From the NCBI GenBank assembly GCA_012837425.1, contig DURE01000027.1, positions 1-64,000 on the forward strand: DNA of 64,000 nucleotides, in the 5' to 3' direction. The DNA is from Clostridiales bacterium. Lineage in GTDB: Bacteria; Bacillota; Clostridia; Oscillospirales; CAG-272. The notes beneath the pieces were generated by a model, which saw only the letters and a list, made by a program, of their open reading frames with translations, did no database searches and was not told the origin of the DNA. This document shows positions 25,943 through 35,458 of this stretch, piece by piece; within the stretch, counting starts at the first letter, position 1; every line of letters begins with the position of its first letter. A program made the position numbers and the translations under genes.

Positions 25943-25980
25943 TGCGCTTTGCCGGAGGGCGGGTGCTGACACCTGGGCTT

Positions 25981-26032
25981 AAAATGAAGCGTGCGGATAA
26001 TTGTCCTGCACTGCTTCATTTTCGCCTATAAA
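25981..26032 (+). terminator. Probable terminator of cdaA-cdaR
   Basis: AAAATGAAGC (25981-25990) pairs with GCTTCATTTT (26023-26032). The stem continues through GTGCGG/CCTGCAC with one or two bulges. The T-rich end of the right arm gives a terminator-like structure. Confidence 0.65.
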
Positions 26033-26102
26033 ATAAGCCGGCATTTTGCTCGAATGAAAGAGCAAAGCTCTGAGTCTACCGGATGCCGTGAGAGGAAACC
26101 CG

Positions 26103-26552
26103 ATGATAACCCAGGGAAGAGTTGTTGCTGTCAGTGGCGAATATGCCACGGTTGAGGTTGACAGAAAGTCGGCCTGCGAGGGCTGCCATAAAAACACCGG
26201 GGCGGATGGATGTGTGGTCTGCGCCATCGGTGGGAACCAGAAAATCACACTCAGGGCGCGCAACATTGCTGACGCCGCGACCGGGGATATTGTAACTCTC
26301 AGCACCAAAACCCGACGCGTGCTGGGATATGCGCTGCTGGTATTTATTATGCCGCTGCTGATAGCCGCTGTCGGATATTGGCTTGGCACCGCGTTTTTTT
26401 CCGGCAAGCATACCGGCCTGGCACTGGGCGCCCTCGGAGTAGTGCTCAGCTTTGGCGGCCTTTGGCTTTATTCAAAGCGGGTGGAGGCGCGCTGTGACGC
26501 CGAGATTATTGCGGTTGTCAGAAGGGGTGAGCCAGGCGGCAGTAAAAACTGA
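26103..26552 (+). CDS. RseC/SoxR-reducing-system family protein
   Basis: Small membrane protein (149 residues) of the RseC/MucC type. The N-terminal part has a cysteine cluster (CEGCHKN near 24-30 and CVVC near 38-41) that may bind a metal or be redox active. Two membrane helices lie near 80-120 (YALLVFIMPLLIAAVGYWLG and the following segment). Relatives are linked to SoxR reduction or to the Rnf electron-transfer complex. No rnf genes are visible here, so the function is open. The ATG at 26103 has GAGAGGAAA upstream. Confidence 0.8.
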   Translation: MITQGRVVAVSGEYATVEVDRKSACEGCHKNTGADGCVVCAIGGNQKITLRARNIADAATGDIVTLSTKTRRVLGYALLVFIMPLLIAAVGYWLGTAFFSGKHTGLALGALGVVLSFGGLWLYSKRVEARCDAEIIAVVRRGEPGGSKN

Positions 26553-26614
26553 ACTTAAATTAGGGACGTGATATGTGCGGGTGACATTCGCGTGCCATAT
26601 GAACGGAGAATGTC

Positions 26615-28813
26615 ATGGTTGGAAGAAAAGGAAGAGAGAAGGTCTGGAATATCCGGTATATCCCGGGCGACGGGGAGCGGGACCGGGAGATTGACGAAAT
26701 TTCCGGCAGTATAGGGGTATCGCGAACGCTGGCCGCGCTGCTGCACAACCGCGGATACACAACCCCGGAGGCGGCCGAGCGCTTTTTGAAAAACGAGGAG
26801 AGCATTCTGCACGACCCGTTTCTGCTCCGGGATATGGACAGGGCGGTCAGGCGCATATGGCAGGCAATACAAGGCCGGGAGAGGATTGTTATTTACGGTG
26901 ATTATGATGTTGACGGGGTTACTTCGGTTGCGCTTTTATGGCTGCACCTGAAATCCAAGGGAGCCGATGTCGGATATTACATACCGAGCCGGAGCGGTGA
27001 GGGCTACGGGCTGTCCTGCAATGCGATTGACAGCCTGAAAAAAGAAGGCACAGACCTGATAATAACAGTGGACACCGGCATCACGGCCGGCTATGAGGCC
27101 GAATATGCCTCCGCGCTTGGAATAGATATTGTGATTACCGACCACCACGAGTGCCGGGAAGAGCTGCCGGCCGCCGCTGCGGTAGTCAACCCGCACCGCC
27201 CCGACTGCTCCTATCCCTTTCCCGACCTTGCCGGGGCCGGCGTTGTATTCAAACTCCTCTGCGCCTGCGAGATAGCCGAGGCACGGGAGCGGGGCGAGGC
27301 CGTGATTGCGGCGGTGCGCCGGGTTTGCCTTGAGTATGCCGATTTGGTTGCAATAGGCACGGTGGCCGACGTGATGCCGCTCAAAGACGAAAACCGGCTG
27401 CTTGTGCTCATGGGAATAAGGCTGATTTCCGAGACCAAACGCCCCGGGCTGGCCGCGCTGATCGAGGCTTCCTCGGGCGCAAGAGGCGGCAGCGGGCAGG
27501 CAAGGAAAAGGAAAATCACCTCAAATTATATAGGATACGGAATAGCGCCGCGGCTTAACGCGGCCGGACGTATAAGCGACGCTACCACCGCGGTGAGGCT
27601 GCTGCTGTCCGACAAGGACGACGAGGCCGCAACACTTGCACGCGAGCTCTGTGAAATCAACACCCAGCGCCAGATAGAGGAGAACCGGATTGCAGAGCAG
27701 GCATACAGGAAAATCGAGCGCGAGTTTGATTTTTCAAGGGATAAGGTCATAGTGCTCGAGGACGACGGCTGGCAGCAGGGGATTATCGGGATTGTCTCCT
27801 CGCGCATAACCGAGAGGTACGGGCTCCCGTCGGTGCTCATATCCTTTGACGGGAGCACCCGGGGATATTCGAGCGGCGACGACGCCGGCAAGGGCTCGGG
27901 GCGGAGCGTCAAGGGAATGAATCTGGTTGAGGCGCTGAAATACTGCGAAGACCTTCTGATAAAGTACGGAGGTCACGAACTTGCCGCCGGGCTCACAATT
28001 GAGCGGGCAAAGGTCCCCGGATTCCGGAGAAGGATTAACGAATATGCGGCTGAGAACCTGAGCGAGGAAGACCTGGCGGTAAGACTTGAGGCCGACTGCG
28101 TGCTCAGCCTCCCGGACCTGACTCTCGGGCTCGCCTCCGAGCTCTACCACCTTGAACCCTACGGGGTGGGGAACCCGGTGCCGACCTTTATAGTCTATGA
28201 CGTGCAGATTGCCAGAATAATGCATATAAGCTCCGGCAGGCATACAAAGCTCCTTGTTTCGGACGGTGACACCTCGCTCTACGGGATTTACTTCAACATG
28301 CCGGTCTCAAGATTTCCGCTCCATGAGGGCGAGCGTGCCGACATTCTTTTTACGCTTGACATAAACGAGTTTCAGAACCTAAAGAGCGTGCAGATGATAA
28401 TTCAGGACGTCAGGATGTCCAAAAAGAGCAGCGAGAGCCGGCGCTTGCAGAGACAAAGGTATGAGGAGATTCTTTCGGGCGGGGAATTCGACCTTGAGGA
28501 AGACTTTATCCCCGACCGGGAGGATTGTGCCGCGGTTTACAGGGTGCTGCGGCGCCAGCTGCGGCTCGGACATGACACCCTCTCCGAGAGAATGCTCCTG
28601 TCACTCCTTTGGTCCTGCGAGCCGGAGCGACAGATAAATTATGTAAAGCTGATGTACATACTCAGAATATTCCGGGAACTGAAGATCTGCTCGATAGAAA
28701 AGATAAGCGAGGGTCTCTTCAGCTTTGACATGTCATATAAAACCTCAAGAACCAGCATAGATAAATCGACCATATTAAGAAAGCTTAGGATTCAGTGCCG
28801 GAACCGAGGATAG
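26615..28813 (+). CDS. recJ: Single-stranded-DNA exonuclease RecJ
   Basis: 5'-3' single-strand exonuclease in recombination and base-excision repair. The DHH-family catalytic motifs are visible: GDYDVDG (Asp96, 98, 100), TVDTG near 151-155, TDHHE (176-179), and further GGHELAAGL for the DHHA1 domain near 450. An OB-like region follows, and a firmicute-type C-terminal extension of about 130 residues ends the protein (732 in total). The ATG at 26615 follows AACGGAGAATGTC. It heads a run with relA, dtd and hemZ; apt, which often separates recJ and relA in relatives, is missing. Confidence 0.96.
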   Translation: MVGRKGREKVWNIRYIPGDGERDREIDEISGSIGVSRTLAALLHNRGYTTPEAAERFLKNEESILHDPFLLRDMDRAVRRIWQAIQGRERIVIYGDYDVDGVTSVALLWLHLKSKGADVGYYIPSRSGEGYGLSCNAIDSLKKEGTDLIITVDTGITAGYEAEYASALGIDIVITDHHECREELPAAAAVVNPHRPDCSYPFPDLAGAGVVFKLLCACEIAEARERGEAVIAAVRRVCLEYADLVAIGTVADVMPLKDENRLLVLMGIRLISETKRPGLAALIEASSGARGGSGQARKRKITSNYIGYGIAPRLNAAGRISDATTAVRLLLSDKDDEAATLARELCEINTQRQIEENRIAEQAYRKIEREFDFSRDKVIVLEDDGWQQGIIGIVSSRITERYGLPSVLISFDGSTRGYSSGDDAGKGSGRSVKGMNLVEALKYCEDLLIKYGGHELAAGLTIERAKVPGFRRRINEYAAENLSEEDLAVRLEADCVLSLPDLTLGLASELYHLEPYGVGNPVPTFIVYDVQIARIMHISSGRHTKLLVSDGDTSLYGIYFNMPVSRFPLHEGERADILFTLDINEFQNLKSVQMIIQDVRMSKKSSESRRLQRQRYEEILSGGEFDLEEDFIPDREDCAAVYRVLRRQLRLGHDTLSERMLLSLLWSCEPERQINYVKLMYILRIFRELKICSIEKISEGLFSFDMSYKTSRTSIDKSTILRKLRIQCRNRG

Positions 28814-28889
28814 ACAAGACCGGGGCGGCTCTGTAGGCATGCGGCCGCCGTATAAATTTCCGAGTCTCCCGGATTTGCATGAGGGAAAT

Positions 28890-31100
28890 ATGGAAAAGAA
28901 GTCATCCCAACCGAATATTGGCAGGCTGCTTTTGCACCTTGAGAAGACGGGGAAGAAATATGGCACCGCCAAAATCACGCGCGCCTTTGAGTATGCCCGT
29001 GCCCTGCACGAGGGGCAGTTCCGCAACAGCGGCGAGGCCTATATCTCCCACCCTATAGCGGTAGCCGAGATAGCCGCCGAGATGGAGCTTGACACCGACT
29101 CTATCTGCGCCGCGCTGCTCCACGACATAGTTGAGGACTGCCCGGACAAGACAAGCCTTCGTGACATCGAGAAAAAGTTCGGGCGGGATGTTGCGACTAT
29201 TGTAGACGGCCTGACAAAGCTTGTGCAGCTTCAAATCGAGGACAAAGAAGAGGCGCACATAGAAAACATCCGCAAGATGCTTTTTGCCATGGCCAAGGAT
29301 ATCCGGGTCATTCTGATTAAGCTCTGCGACCGGATGCACAACATGAGAACGCTTGACGCCAAACCCGAGGACAAGCGCCGCCTGGTCGCGCTTGAGACCA
29401 TGCAGGTTTATGCGCCGCTGGCCCACCGGCTGGGCATGCAGAAGGTCAAGCAGGAGCTTGAGGACAGGGGGCTTTATTATCTTGACCCTTACGGATATGC
29501 CGAGGTAAAAAAGGATATTGAAAAGAAATTCGGTCAGAACCGCAACCTTCTGGGCACGCTGCGCAGGCACATTGCCGCAAAGCTGAGCGAAAACTCAATC
29601 AGCTTCACGCTTGAGGGACGCGTGAAGTCGGTTTACAGCATTTACAAAAAGATGTACAACCAGAACAAGAGCTTCGACGAAATTTATGATTTTTATGCCA
29701 TCCGCATAATCGTAGAAAACGAGCTCGAGTGCTACACTGCGCTGGGAATAATTCACGAGATGTTCAGCTCGGTTCCCGGACGCTTCAAGGACTACATCTC
29801 AACGCCCAAGCCCAATATGTACCGCTCGCTTCACACCACGGTCATAGGCCGCGAGGGGATACCCTTTGAGGTGCAGATACGCACCCACGAGATGCACCAG
29901 ATTGCCGAGTATGGCATTGCAGCGCACTGGAAATACAAAACCGGAGAGCAGTCAAAAGAAGAAATTGACAAGCGGCTCGAGTGGATTGCCCGCCTTATCG
30001 AGACCGAGGATGTGGCAAGCGACCCCGAGGAATTCTTGCAGGCTATAAAAACCGATATATTCCAGGAGGAAACCTATGTCTTCACCCCGAAGGGCGACCT
30101 TATAGCGCTGCCCTCGGGCTCTACCGTCATTGATTTTGCCTACGCCATACATTCCGAGGTGGGCAACAAGATGGTGGGTGCCAAAATAAACGGGATGATA
30201 GTCCCTATTGACCGTGCAGTCCAAAACGGCGAAATAGTCGAGATCCTGACCTCATCCTCTTCAAAGGGGCCGAGCCGCGACTGGCTTAAAATCGTCAAAA
30301 CCAGCGAGGCGCGCTCGAAAATCCGCCAGTGGTTCAAAAAGGAGAGGCGGGCCGAGAATATAGTTGTGGGAAAGGCCGCGGTTGAGGCCGAGCTGAAAAA
30401 ATTAAACCGGCCGTACACCGAGGCACAGAAGAACGAAATTGTCCAAAACGTGGCCCAGAGGGTCGGCTTCAACACAGCAGACGACATGTACAACGCGCTG
30501 GGCTATGGCGGGATGGCTATAACCAAAATCGCCGGCAAGCTGCGCGACGAGTTCGACCGCATTGTCGAACCCGAGCCCGTGCGTCCGGAAATCGAGCAAA
30601 TTCAGTTATCAGAAAAGCCCAAAAACATGAAGGCGAACACCGGAATAATAGTTGACGGTCAGAGAGGCTGCCTTGTCAAGTTCGCCAAGTGCTGCAACCC
30701 GCTGCCCGGAGATGAGGTTGTAGGCTTTATAACCAAGGGCTTCGGAATTTCGATACACAAGTCAAACTGCCCGAATGTCATTGAGGGTAAAAAACGAACG
30801 GCCGATGCCAGCCGATGGGTCAGCGCCCGCTGGGACAGCGATGCCGAAAATGCGCAGGACGTGTACGAGGCTATAATGCAGCTCTACATTGTTGACAGAC
30901 TCGGAATGATTGCCGACATCACCGGGGTGCTGGCCGAGATGAAGGTGCCGATACTCTCGCTAAATACGCAGAAGCGCGGCAGCAGAAGGGCGATTATCAA
31001 CATGAAGATAAGCTGCAAAAATATCGCCCACTACGATATGATTGTGGACAGGCTGAAAAGGATTCACGACGTCGAGGACGTTATCAGGGGATTTATATAA
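28890..31100 (+). CDS. relA: Bifunctional (p)ppGpp synthetase/hydrolase, Rel/SpoT family
   Basis: Controls the stringent response by making and destroying (p)ppGpp. Domains in order: the HD hydrolase with SHP (His54) and LLHDIVED (78-83), both intact; the synthetase near 220-350 with RFKDYISTPKPNMYRSLHT; TGS near 390-450 (VFTPKGDLIALPSGST); a conserved-cysteine region (VKFAKCCNPLPGDEV); and an ACT domain at the C terminus. Both activities look intact. The ATG at 28890 (736 residues) has GAGGGA upstream; an in-frame ATG at 28839 would add 17 residues lying over GC-rich leader. Confidence 0.97.
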   Translation: MEKKSSQPNIGRLLLHLEKTGKKYGTAKITRAFEYARALHEGQFRNSGEAYISHPIAVAEIAAEMELDTDSICAALLHDIVEDCPDKTSLRDIEKKFGRDVATIVDGLTKLVQLQIEDKEEAHIENIRKMLFAMAKDIRVILIKLCDRMHNMRTLDAKPEDKRRLVALETMQVYAPLAHRLGMQKVKQELEDRGLYYLDPYGYAEVKKDIEKKFGQNRNLLGTLRRHIAAKLSENSISFTLEGRVKSVYSIYKKMYNQNKSFDEIYDFYAIRIIVENELECYTALGIIHEMFSSVPGRFKDYISTPKPNMYRSLHTTVIGREGIPFEVQIRTHEMHQIAEYGIAAHWKYKTGEQSKEEIDKRLEWIARLIETEDVASDPEEFLQAIKTDIFQEETYVFTPKGDLIALPSGSTVIDFAYAIHSEVGNKMVGAKINGMIVPIDRAVQNGEIVEILTSSSSKGPSRDWLKIVKTSEARSKIRQWFKKERRAENIVVGKAAVEAELKKLNRPYTEAQKNEIVQNVAQRVGFNTADDMYNALGYGGMAITKIAGKLRDEFDRIVEPEPVRPEIEQIQLSEKPKNMKANTGIIVDGQRGCLVKFAKCCNPLPGDEVVGFITKGFGISIHKSNCPNVIEGKKRTADASRWVSARWDSDAENAQDVYEAIMQLYIVDRLGMIADITGVLAEMKVPILSLNTQKRGSRRAIINMKISCKNIAHYDMIVDRLKRIHDVEDVIRGFI

Positions 31101-31149
31101 CAGGCTTTCGGAGTCGGAATACTAAGCAGAGCAAAGAAGGGGTTTTAAA

Positions 31150-31623
31150 ATGACGGCGGTAGTGCAGAGAATCAGGTGCGGGCGCGTCAGTGTCGGGGGC
31201 GAGGAGGTCGGCCGCGCCGGGCAGGGGCTTTTTGTCCTGCTCGGTGTGGCGGCAGACGACGAACGGCGGGATGCCGAACTGCTGGCAGCCAAGATTTTAA
31301 AGCTTAGGGTCTTTAGTGACGATGCCGGCAAAATGAACCTTTCGGTGACCGATGTCGGCGGAGAGATACTGCTTGTGCCGAATTTTACGCTGCTTGCCGA
31401 TTACCGGCGCGGAAACCGGCCGGATTTTCTGCGCTCGGCGCCCCCAGAGAGGGCAAACGGGCTATTCGAATATTTTGCCGGGCTGCTTTCTTCGGGTGTC
31501 GGGCATGTCGGCACCGGGAGATTCGGAGCCCACATGGAGATAGATGTCACCTGCGACGGGCCGGTGAGCATAGTAATGGAAAGCGAAGTGCTCCGGGGTA
31601 GCAGAAGGAGGGGGACAGTTTAA
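31150..31623 (+). CDS. dtd: D-aminoacyl-tRNA deacylase
   Basis: Removes D-amino acids (and glycine mischarged on tRNA-Ala) from tRNA. The 157-residue length and order match DTD: AVVQRIRCGRVSV, GLFVLLGVAADD, LRVFSDDAGKMNLSV, DYRRGNRPDF and FGAHMEID. Two active-site motifs differ from the textbook form: SQFTL reads PNFTL, and the NxGPxT motif reads CDGPVS. The Gly-Pro pair is kept. It follows relA by 50 bases, a common order in firmicutes, and precedes hemZ. Confidence 0.9.
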   Translation: MTAVVQRIRCGRVSVGGEEVGRAGQGLFVLLGVAADDERRDAELLAAKILKLRVFSDDAGKMNLSVTDVGGEILLVPNFTLLADYRRGNRPDFLRSAPPERANGLFEYFAGLLSSGVGHVGTGRFGAHMEIDVTCDGPVSIVMESEVLRGSRRRGTV

Positions 31624-31628
31624 GTCGA

Positions 31629-33113
31629 ATGAAACTGATAATCAGCGGAGATATTAACAAGTACTATGTGCAAACCCTCTGCATGCTATTTTTTCCGGGG
31701 GCAAAGTTCGGCGAAGGCGAGGTTGAGAGTTATGACAACCCGACCCTTGAGCTCAGGATTACCGAGGGTCAGGACGGGGTTTACGCATATGCCGAGCTGC
31801 GCTACATGGGAAAAATCTGCTCGTCAAAAAAGTTCGAGAAGTACACCGACGGGGTCAGCGCCGAAAAGAAAACCCGGATAGCTGCGGGCGCCGCGGTGCT
31901 GGCCGCTGCCGGGGAGCTCACCGGCTACCGTCCCTCCTGGGGGATGCTGACCGGTGTGCGGCCGGCAAAGGTTGCCTTTGAGCTGCTTCGGCAGGGCATG
32001 AGCAAGACAAGGGTAAAAAAAACCATGACCTCCGAGTATTTTGTGATACCCAAAAAGGCGGCGCTGGCCACCGAGGTGGCGCTGGCCGAGCGGAAAATCA
32101 TCGGAATACCCGATAAAAAGGACTGCTCGGTCTATATTTCAATACCCTTTTGCCCGACGCGATGTGCATACTGCTCCTTTGTCTCCTACACCTCAAGAAG
32201 GCTGCTGTCACTGATACCCGAATATTTGGACAGGCTCTGCCGGGAAATTTGCGAGATGTTTACTCAGATAAACGAGCTGGGGCTCAGTGTCAAAACAGTT
32301 TATATAGGCGGCGGGACGCCTACCATACTTGAGACCGGCCAGCTTGAGCGCCTGCTCGGGGTTGTGGCCGGGTGCACCGATATAAGCCGGCTTGAGGAGT
32401 ATACGCTTGAAGCAGGCCGGCCCGACACCATTACTTCTGAGAAGCTCAGGATTGCGGTTGACGCGGGGATCACCCGAATCTGCGTGAACCCGCAGACACT
32501 TGCCGACGACGTGCTCTCGGGAATCGGCCGGGCGCACGCGGCCGGGGATTTCTTCCGCGCCTATGAAATAGCCCGCGGGTCGGGGTTCAGGTGTATCAAC
32601 ACCGACCTTATCGCCGGACTGCCGGGAGACCGCTTCGCCACCTTCTCGGACAGCTTTGACCGGATACTCCAGCTTGGGCCCGAGAATATCACAATTCACA
32701 CCTTTTGCGTAAAAAAAGCCTCTGAAATACTCAGACAGGGGAGCCATGTCTATTCAAGGCAGGGGGGCGACGCCGGCAAGTGTGTCGATTACTCGCAGAT
32801 AAAATCGATGCAGGCCGGCTATAAGCCCTACTACATGTACCGTCAGAAAAACACGGTTGGCAATTTTGAGAATGTCGGGTTTTCGCTTGAAGGGCATGAG
32901 GGGCGATACAACGTCTATATGATGGAAGAGGTCCACTCGATTTTTGCGGCCGGTGCCGGGGCGGTCACAAAGCTTGTAAGATACGACCCCGAGGGGTCCG
33001 GGACCCACATCACCCGGCTGTTCAACCCCAAATACCCTTATGAATACTTAGCGGGGGACAGGCGGGCGAAGATTAAAGGGAAAATTGCCGAATTTTATGC
33101 CGATATTTCATAA
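31629..33113 (+). CDS. hemZ: HemZ-type coproporphyrinogen dehydrogenase (radical SAM)
   Basis: Radical-SAM protein of the anaerobic coproporphyrinogen oxidase family. The 4Fe-4S site is Cys175-x3-Cys179-x2-Cys182 (FCPTRCAYCSF), followed by VYIGGGTPT near 228. The roughly 165-residue N-terminal extension before the radical-SAM core, and the SIPFCPTRC wording, fit HemZ rather than HemN or HemW. Length is 494. Whether it truly makes protoporphyrinogen is uncertain, since no other haem gene is nearby and several HemN-like proteins have other roles. Confidence 0.88.
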   Translation: MKLIISGDINKYYVQTLCMLFFPGAKFGEGEVESYDNPTLELRITEGQDGVYAYAELRYMGKICSSKKFEKYTDGVSAEKKTRIAAGAAVLAAAGELTGYRPSWGMLTGVRPAKVAFELLRQGMSKTRVKKTMTSEYFVIPKKAALATEVALAERKIIGIPDKKDCSVYISIPFCPTRCAYCSFVSYTSRRLLSLIPEYLDRLCREICEMFTQINELGLSVKTVYIGGGTPTILETGQLERLLGVVAGCTDISRLEEYTLEAGRPDTITSEKLRIAVDAGITRICVNPQTLADDVLSGIGRAHAAGDFFRAYEIARGSGFRCINTDLIAGLPGDRFATFSDSFDRILQLGPENITIHTFCVKKASEILRQGSHVYSRQGGDAGKCVDYSQIKSMQAGYKPYYMYRQKNTVGNFENVGFSLEGHEGRYNVYMMEEVHSIFAAGAGAVTKLVRYDPEGSGTHITRLFNPKYPYEYLAGDRRAKIKGKIAEFYADIS

Positions 33114-33204
33114 CCGGGCAAACCGGAGCAGAATAATATAGATGATATGGCGCACAGCGCAATAACACAAGAAGAAAAGGCCGCCCTGTTGCGGCACGGA
33201 GATA

Positions 33205-34128
33205 ATGAAGATGAAATCAAAAAGACAATTTGAAAGCGCACAAGAGGTACGGAGCTTTGTTCAGAGCTGCGAGGCCGATTTTGAAGCAAGGCTGAGTGCC
33301 GTGGTCGAGAAGGTCTGCGGTATTGAGGGGCTGAAGCTTATCGGGCTGTCGGGGCCAACCTGTTCCGGGAAGACCACGGCGGCCAGAAAGCTTGACGAGG
33401 CCATGACCGAGCTCGGAAAGAATGTTCATGTAGTTTCAATAGACGATTTTTATCTTAACCGGGAGATGCTCGAGCAAAGAGCCCGGGACAACGGCGGCGG
33501 GATAGATTACGACTCGGAGGATACAATAGACTTTGATGCGCTTGCCGAGTGTGTCGATGAGATTTTTTCGGACGGGCCGACGCTTATCCCCAAGTTCGAC
33601 TTTGTAAAGGGTGTGAGAGTTGGGTATACCGAGATAGAGGCCGATGACAACGACCTGTTTATTTTCGAGGGTATTCAGGCGGTATATCCCAAGGTGTCCG
33701 AGCTCTTTCACCGCTATACCTACAAAAGCATTTATATCTCGGTCGAGAGCTCGATTGAAATCGAAAACGAGGTTTTCGAGCCCAACGAAATAAGGCTGAT
33801 GCGCCGGCTGGTCCGCGACTTCAAATTCCGCGGGGCAAAGCCAGAATTCACCATGTATTTGTGGGAGAGCGTCCGCTCAAACGAGGAGCTGAACATCTTC
33901 CCCTATGCCCTAGGCTGCGATTATTTTATCAACTCAACGCTGGCCTTTGAAATAAATCTATTGCGCCCCTACCTTGAGCAGATACTGGCAGAGGTGCCGG
34001 CTGATAACAAATACCGCGAGCGGGCCGACCGGATACTTGCAAAGGTGAAGGGGCTTGAGGCTATCCCCGAGACATATCTCTCCCCGAACTCGCTCTACAA
34101 CGAGTTTATCAGAAGAAGCGGAAAATGA
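33205..34128 (+). CDS. Uridine kinase/phosphoribulokinase family P-loop kinase
   Basis: A 307-residue kinase with Walker A GPTCSGKTT (50-58), SIDDFY near 80-85 as the acceptor-site motif, and LFIFEGIQAVYP near 148-160. The core resembles uridine-cytidine kinase, but this protein has N- and C-terminal extensions compared with Udk (about 210 residues). Some firmicute relatives are annotated only as nucleoside kinase; the true substrate is unproven. It ends by overlapping the next gene's ATG by four bases, so the two are co-translated. That next gene is a deaminase of nucleoside-type compounds, in keeping with a salvage role. Confidence 0.8.
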   Translation: MKMKSKRQFESAQEVRSFVQSCEADFEARLSAVVEKVCGIEGLKLIGLSGPTCSGKTTAARKLDEAMTELGKNVHVVSIDDFYLNREMLEQRARDNGGGIDYDSEDTIDFDALAECVDEIFSDGPTLIPKFDFVKGVRVGYTEIEADDNDLFIFEGIQAVYPKVSELFHRYTYKSIYISVESSIEIENEVFEPNEIRLMRRLVRDFKFRGAKPEFTMYLWESVRSNEELNIFPYALGCDYFINSTLAFEINLLRPYLEQILAEVPADNKYRERADRILAKVKGLEAIPETYLSPNSLYNEFIRRSGK

Positions 34129-35435
34129 AAATACTTTTCAGGAATGCAGTCCTTCTGCCGCAGTGCAATTCAGGGCCGGGGGCCGGTAGTGCCGCGGGAG
34201 CGCGGTTTTATGTGGTGGTTGACGGCCGGTTTTTTACCCATGTCGGCCAAGAGCCGTCTGGCGGGACCTATGACCGCATTGTCGACTGCCGGGGCAGGCT
34301 GCTTATGCCGGCCTTTTACAATACCCACTGCCACGCCGCGATGACGCTGTTCCGCGGCTATGCCGACGACCTGCCGCTCTCCCGCTGGCTCGGTGAAAAG
34401 ATATTGCCGGCCGAGGAGCGGCTGGACCACGAATGCGTATACTGGGCGTCGCTGCTTGCCGCCGCCGAAATGATAAGGGGCGGCATTGTTTCGTTTTCGG
34501 ATATGTACATGTATGAGGAGGCGACGGCGCGGGCGGTGCTTGAGAGCGGTATGAAGGCAAATCTCTCGCGCGGTCTTGCTTCCTTTGACGAGAACACCGA
34601 CCCCCGGGCCGACCGGCGCTTTTGCGAGGCAGTGGCGCTCTACCGGGAGTATAACGGCGCCGGCGGGAGCAGGGTCTTGGTCGACATGGCGCTGCACGCC
34701 GAATACACGAACACTCAAAGATACTGCCGGCATGTGGCCGAATACTGCCGTGAGAGGGGTATTCGGATGCAAATACATCTGTCCGAAACCAGGGAAGAAC
34801 ACGAGCGCTGCGTCGGGAAATACGGCGTGACGCCGGCCGGCTTTTTTGAGAGCGCCGGCGTCTTTGACCTGCCGGTCACGGCCGCGCACTGCGTCTGGCT
34901 TACAGACAAGGATATTGAGCTGCTTGCAGAGCGGCGGGTTTTTGTCTCGCACAACCCGACCAGCAACCTAAAGCTCGGCTCCGGAATTATGCCCTACGAA
35001 AAGCTCAAGGCGCGCGGGATTAAAATATCACTCGGCACAGACGGCGCGGCATCTAACAATAATCTCAGTATTCTGAACGAAATGCGGCTTGCCGCCCTTC
35101 TGCACAAAGGGGTCTTGTGCGACGCTGCAGCCGCGCCGTCGCACGAGATGATAGAGTGCGCGACTATTAACGGCGCCGTGGCACAGGGGAGGGAGGACTG
35201 CGGCAGGATTGCACCCGGATACCGGGCCGACGCGGTGCTCCTTGACCTTGAGGACGTAAACATCCTGCCGGCGGCCGACCCGGCCTCGGCTCTGGTTTAC
35301 TCTGCCGACCGGGCTAATGTTGTTCTTACCATGTGCGACGGAGGAATATTATTTGAGGCGGGCGAGTATAAATCTATTGACGTCGAGCGCGTAAAATACA
35401 ATGTCAGACGGGCGGCGTCGGCTATATTCGGCTGA
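34125..35435 (+). CDS. mtaD: 5-methylthioadenosine/S-adenosylhomocysteine deaminase-like amidohydrolase
   Basis: Metal-dependent hydrolase of the cytosine-deaminase-like group that converts adenosyl compounds to inosyl forms. Metal ligands fit the family: His68-x-His70 (NTHCHAAM), a histidine in IQIHLSE, AAHCVWL, and the aspartate in GTDGAASNNN. The SHNPTSNLKLGSGI segment is typical of MtaD-type enzymes. Length is 436. The ATG overlaps the kinase stop (ATGA). Guanine deaminase or another purine/pterin deaminase cannot be excluded. Confidence 0.85.
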   Translation: MKILFRNAVLLPQCNSGPGAGSAAGARFYVVVDGRFFTHVGQEPSGGTYDRIVDCRGRLLMPAFYNTHCHAAMTLFRGYADDLPLSRWLGEKILPAEERLDHECVYWASLLAAAEMIRGGIVSFSDMYMYEEATARAVLESGMKANLSRGLASFDENTDPRADRRFCEAVALYREYNGAGGSRVLVDMALHAEYTNTQRYCRHVAEYCRERGIRMQIHLSETREEHERCVGKYGVTPAGFFESAGVFDLPVTAAHCVWLTDKDIELLAERRVFVSHNPTSNLKLGSGIMPYEKLKARGIKISLGTDGAASNNNLSILNEMRLAALLHKGVLCDAAAAPSHEMIECATINGAVAQGREDCGRIAPGYRADAVLLDLEDVNILPAADPASALVYSADRANVVLTMCDGGILFEAGEYKSIDVERVKYNVRRAASAIFG

Positions 35436-35458
35436 TTTTTTGCTCAGGAGTATTCGGT

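Noticed and set aside
34170-34952. A 260-codon antisense frame inside the MTA/SAH deaminase gene
   Set aside because: No motif or start signal; the composition is that of the complementary strand of a real gene.
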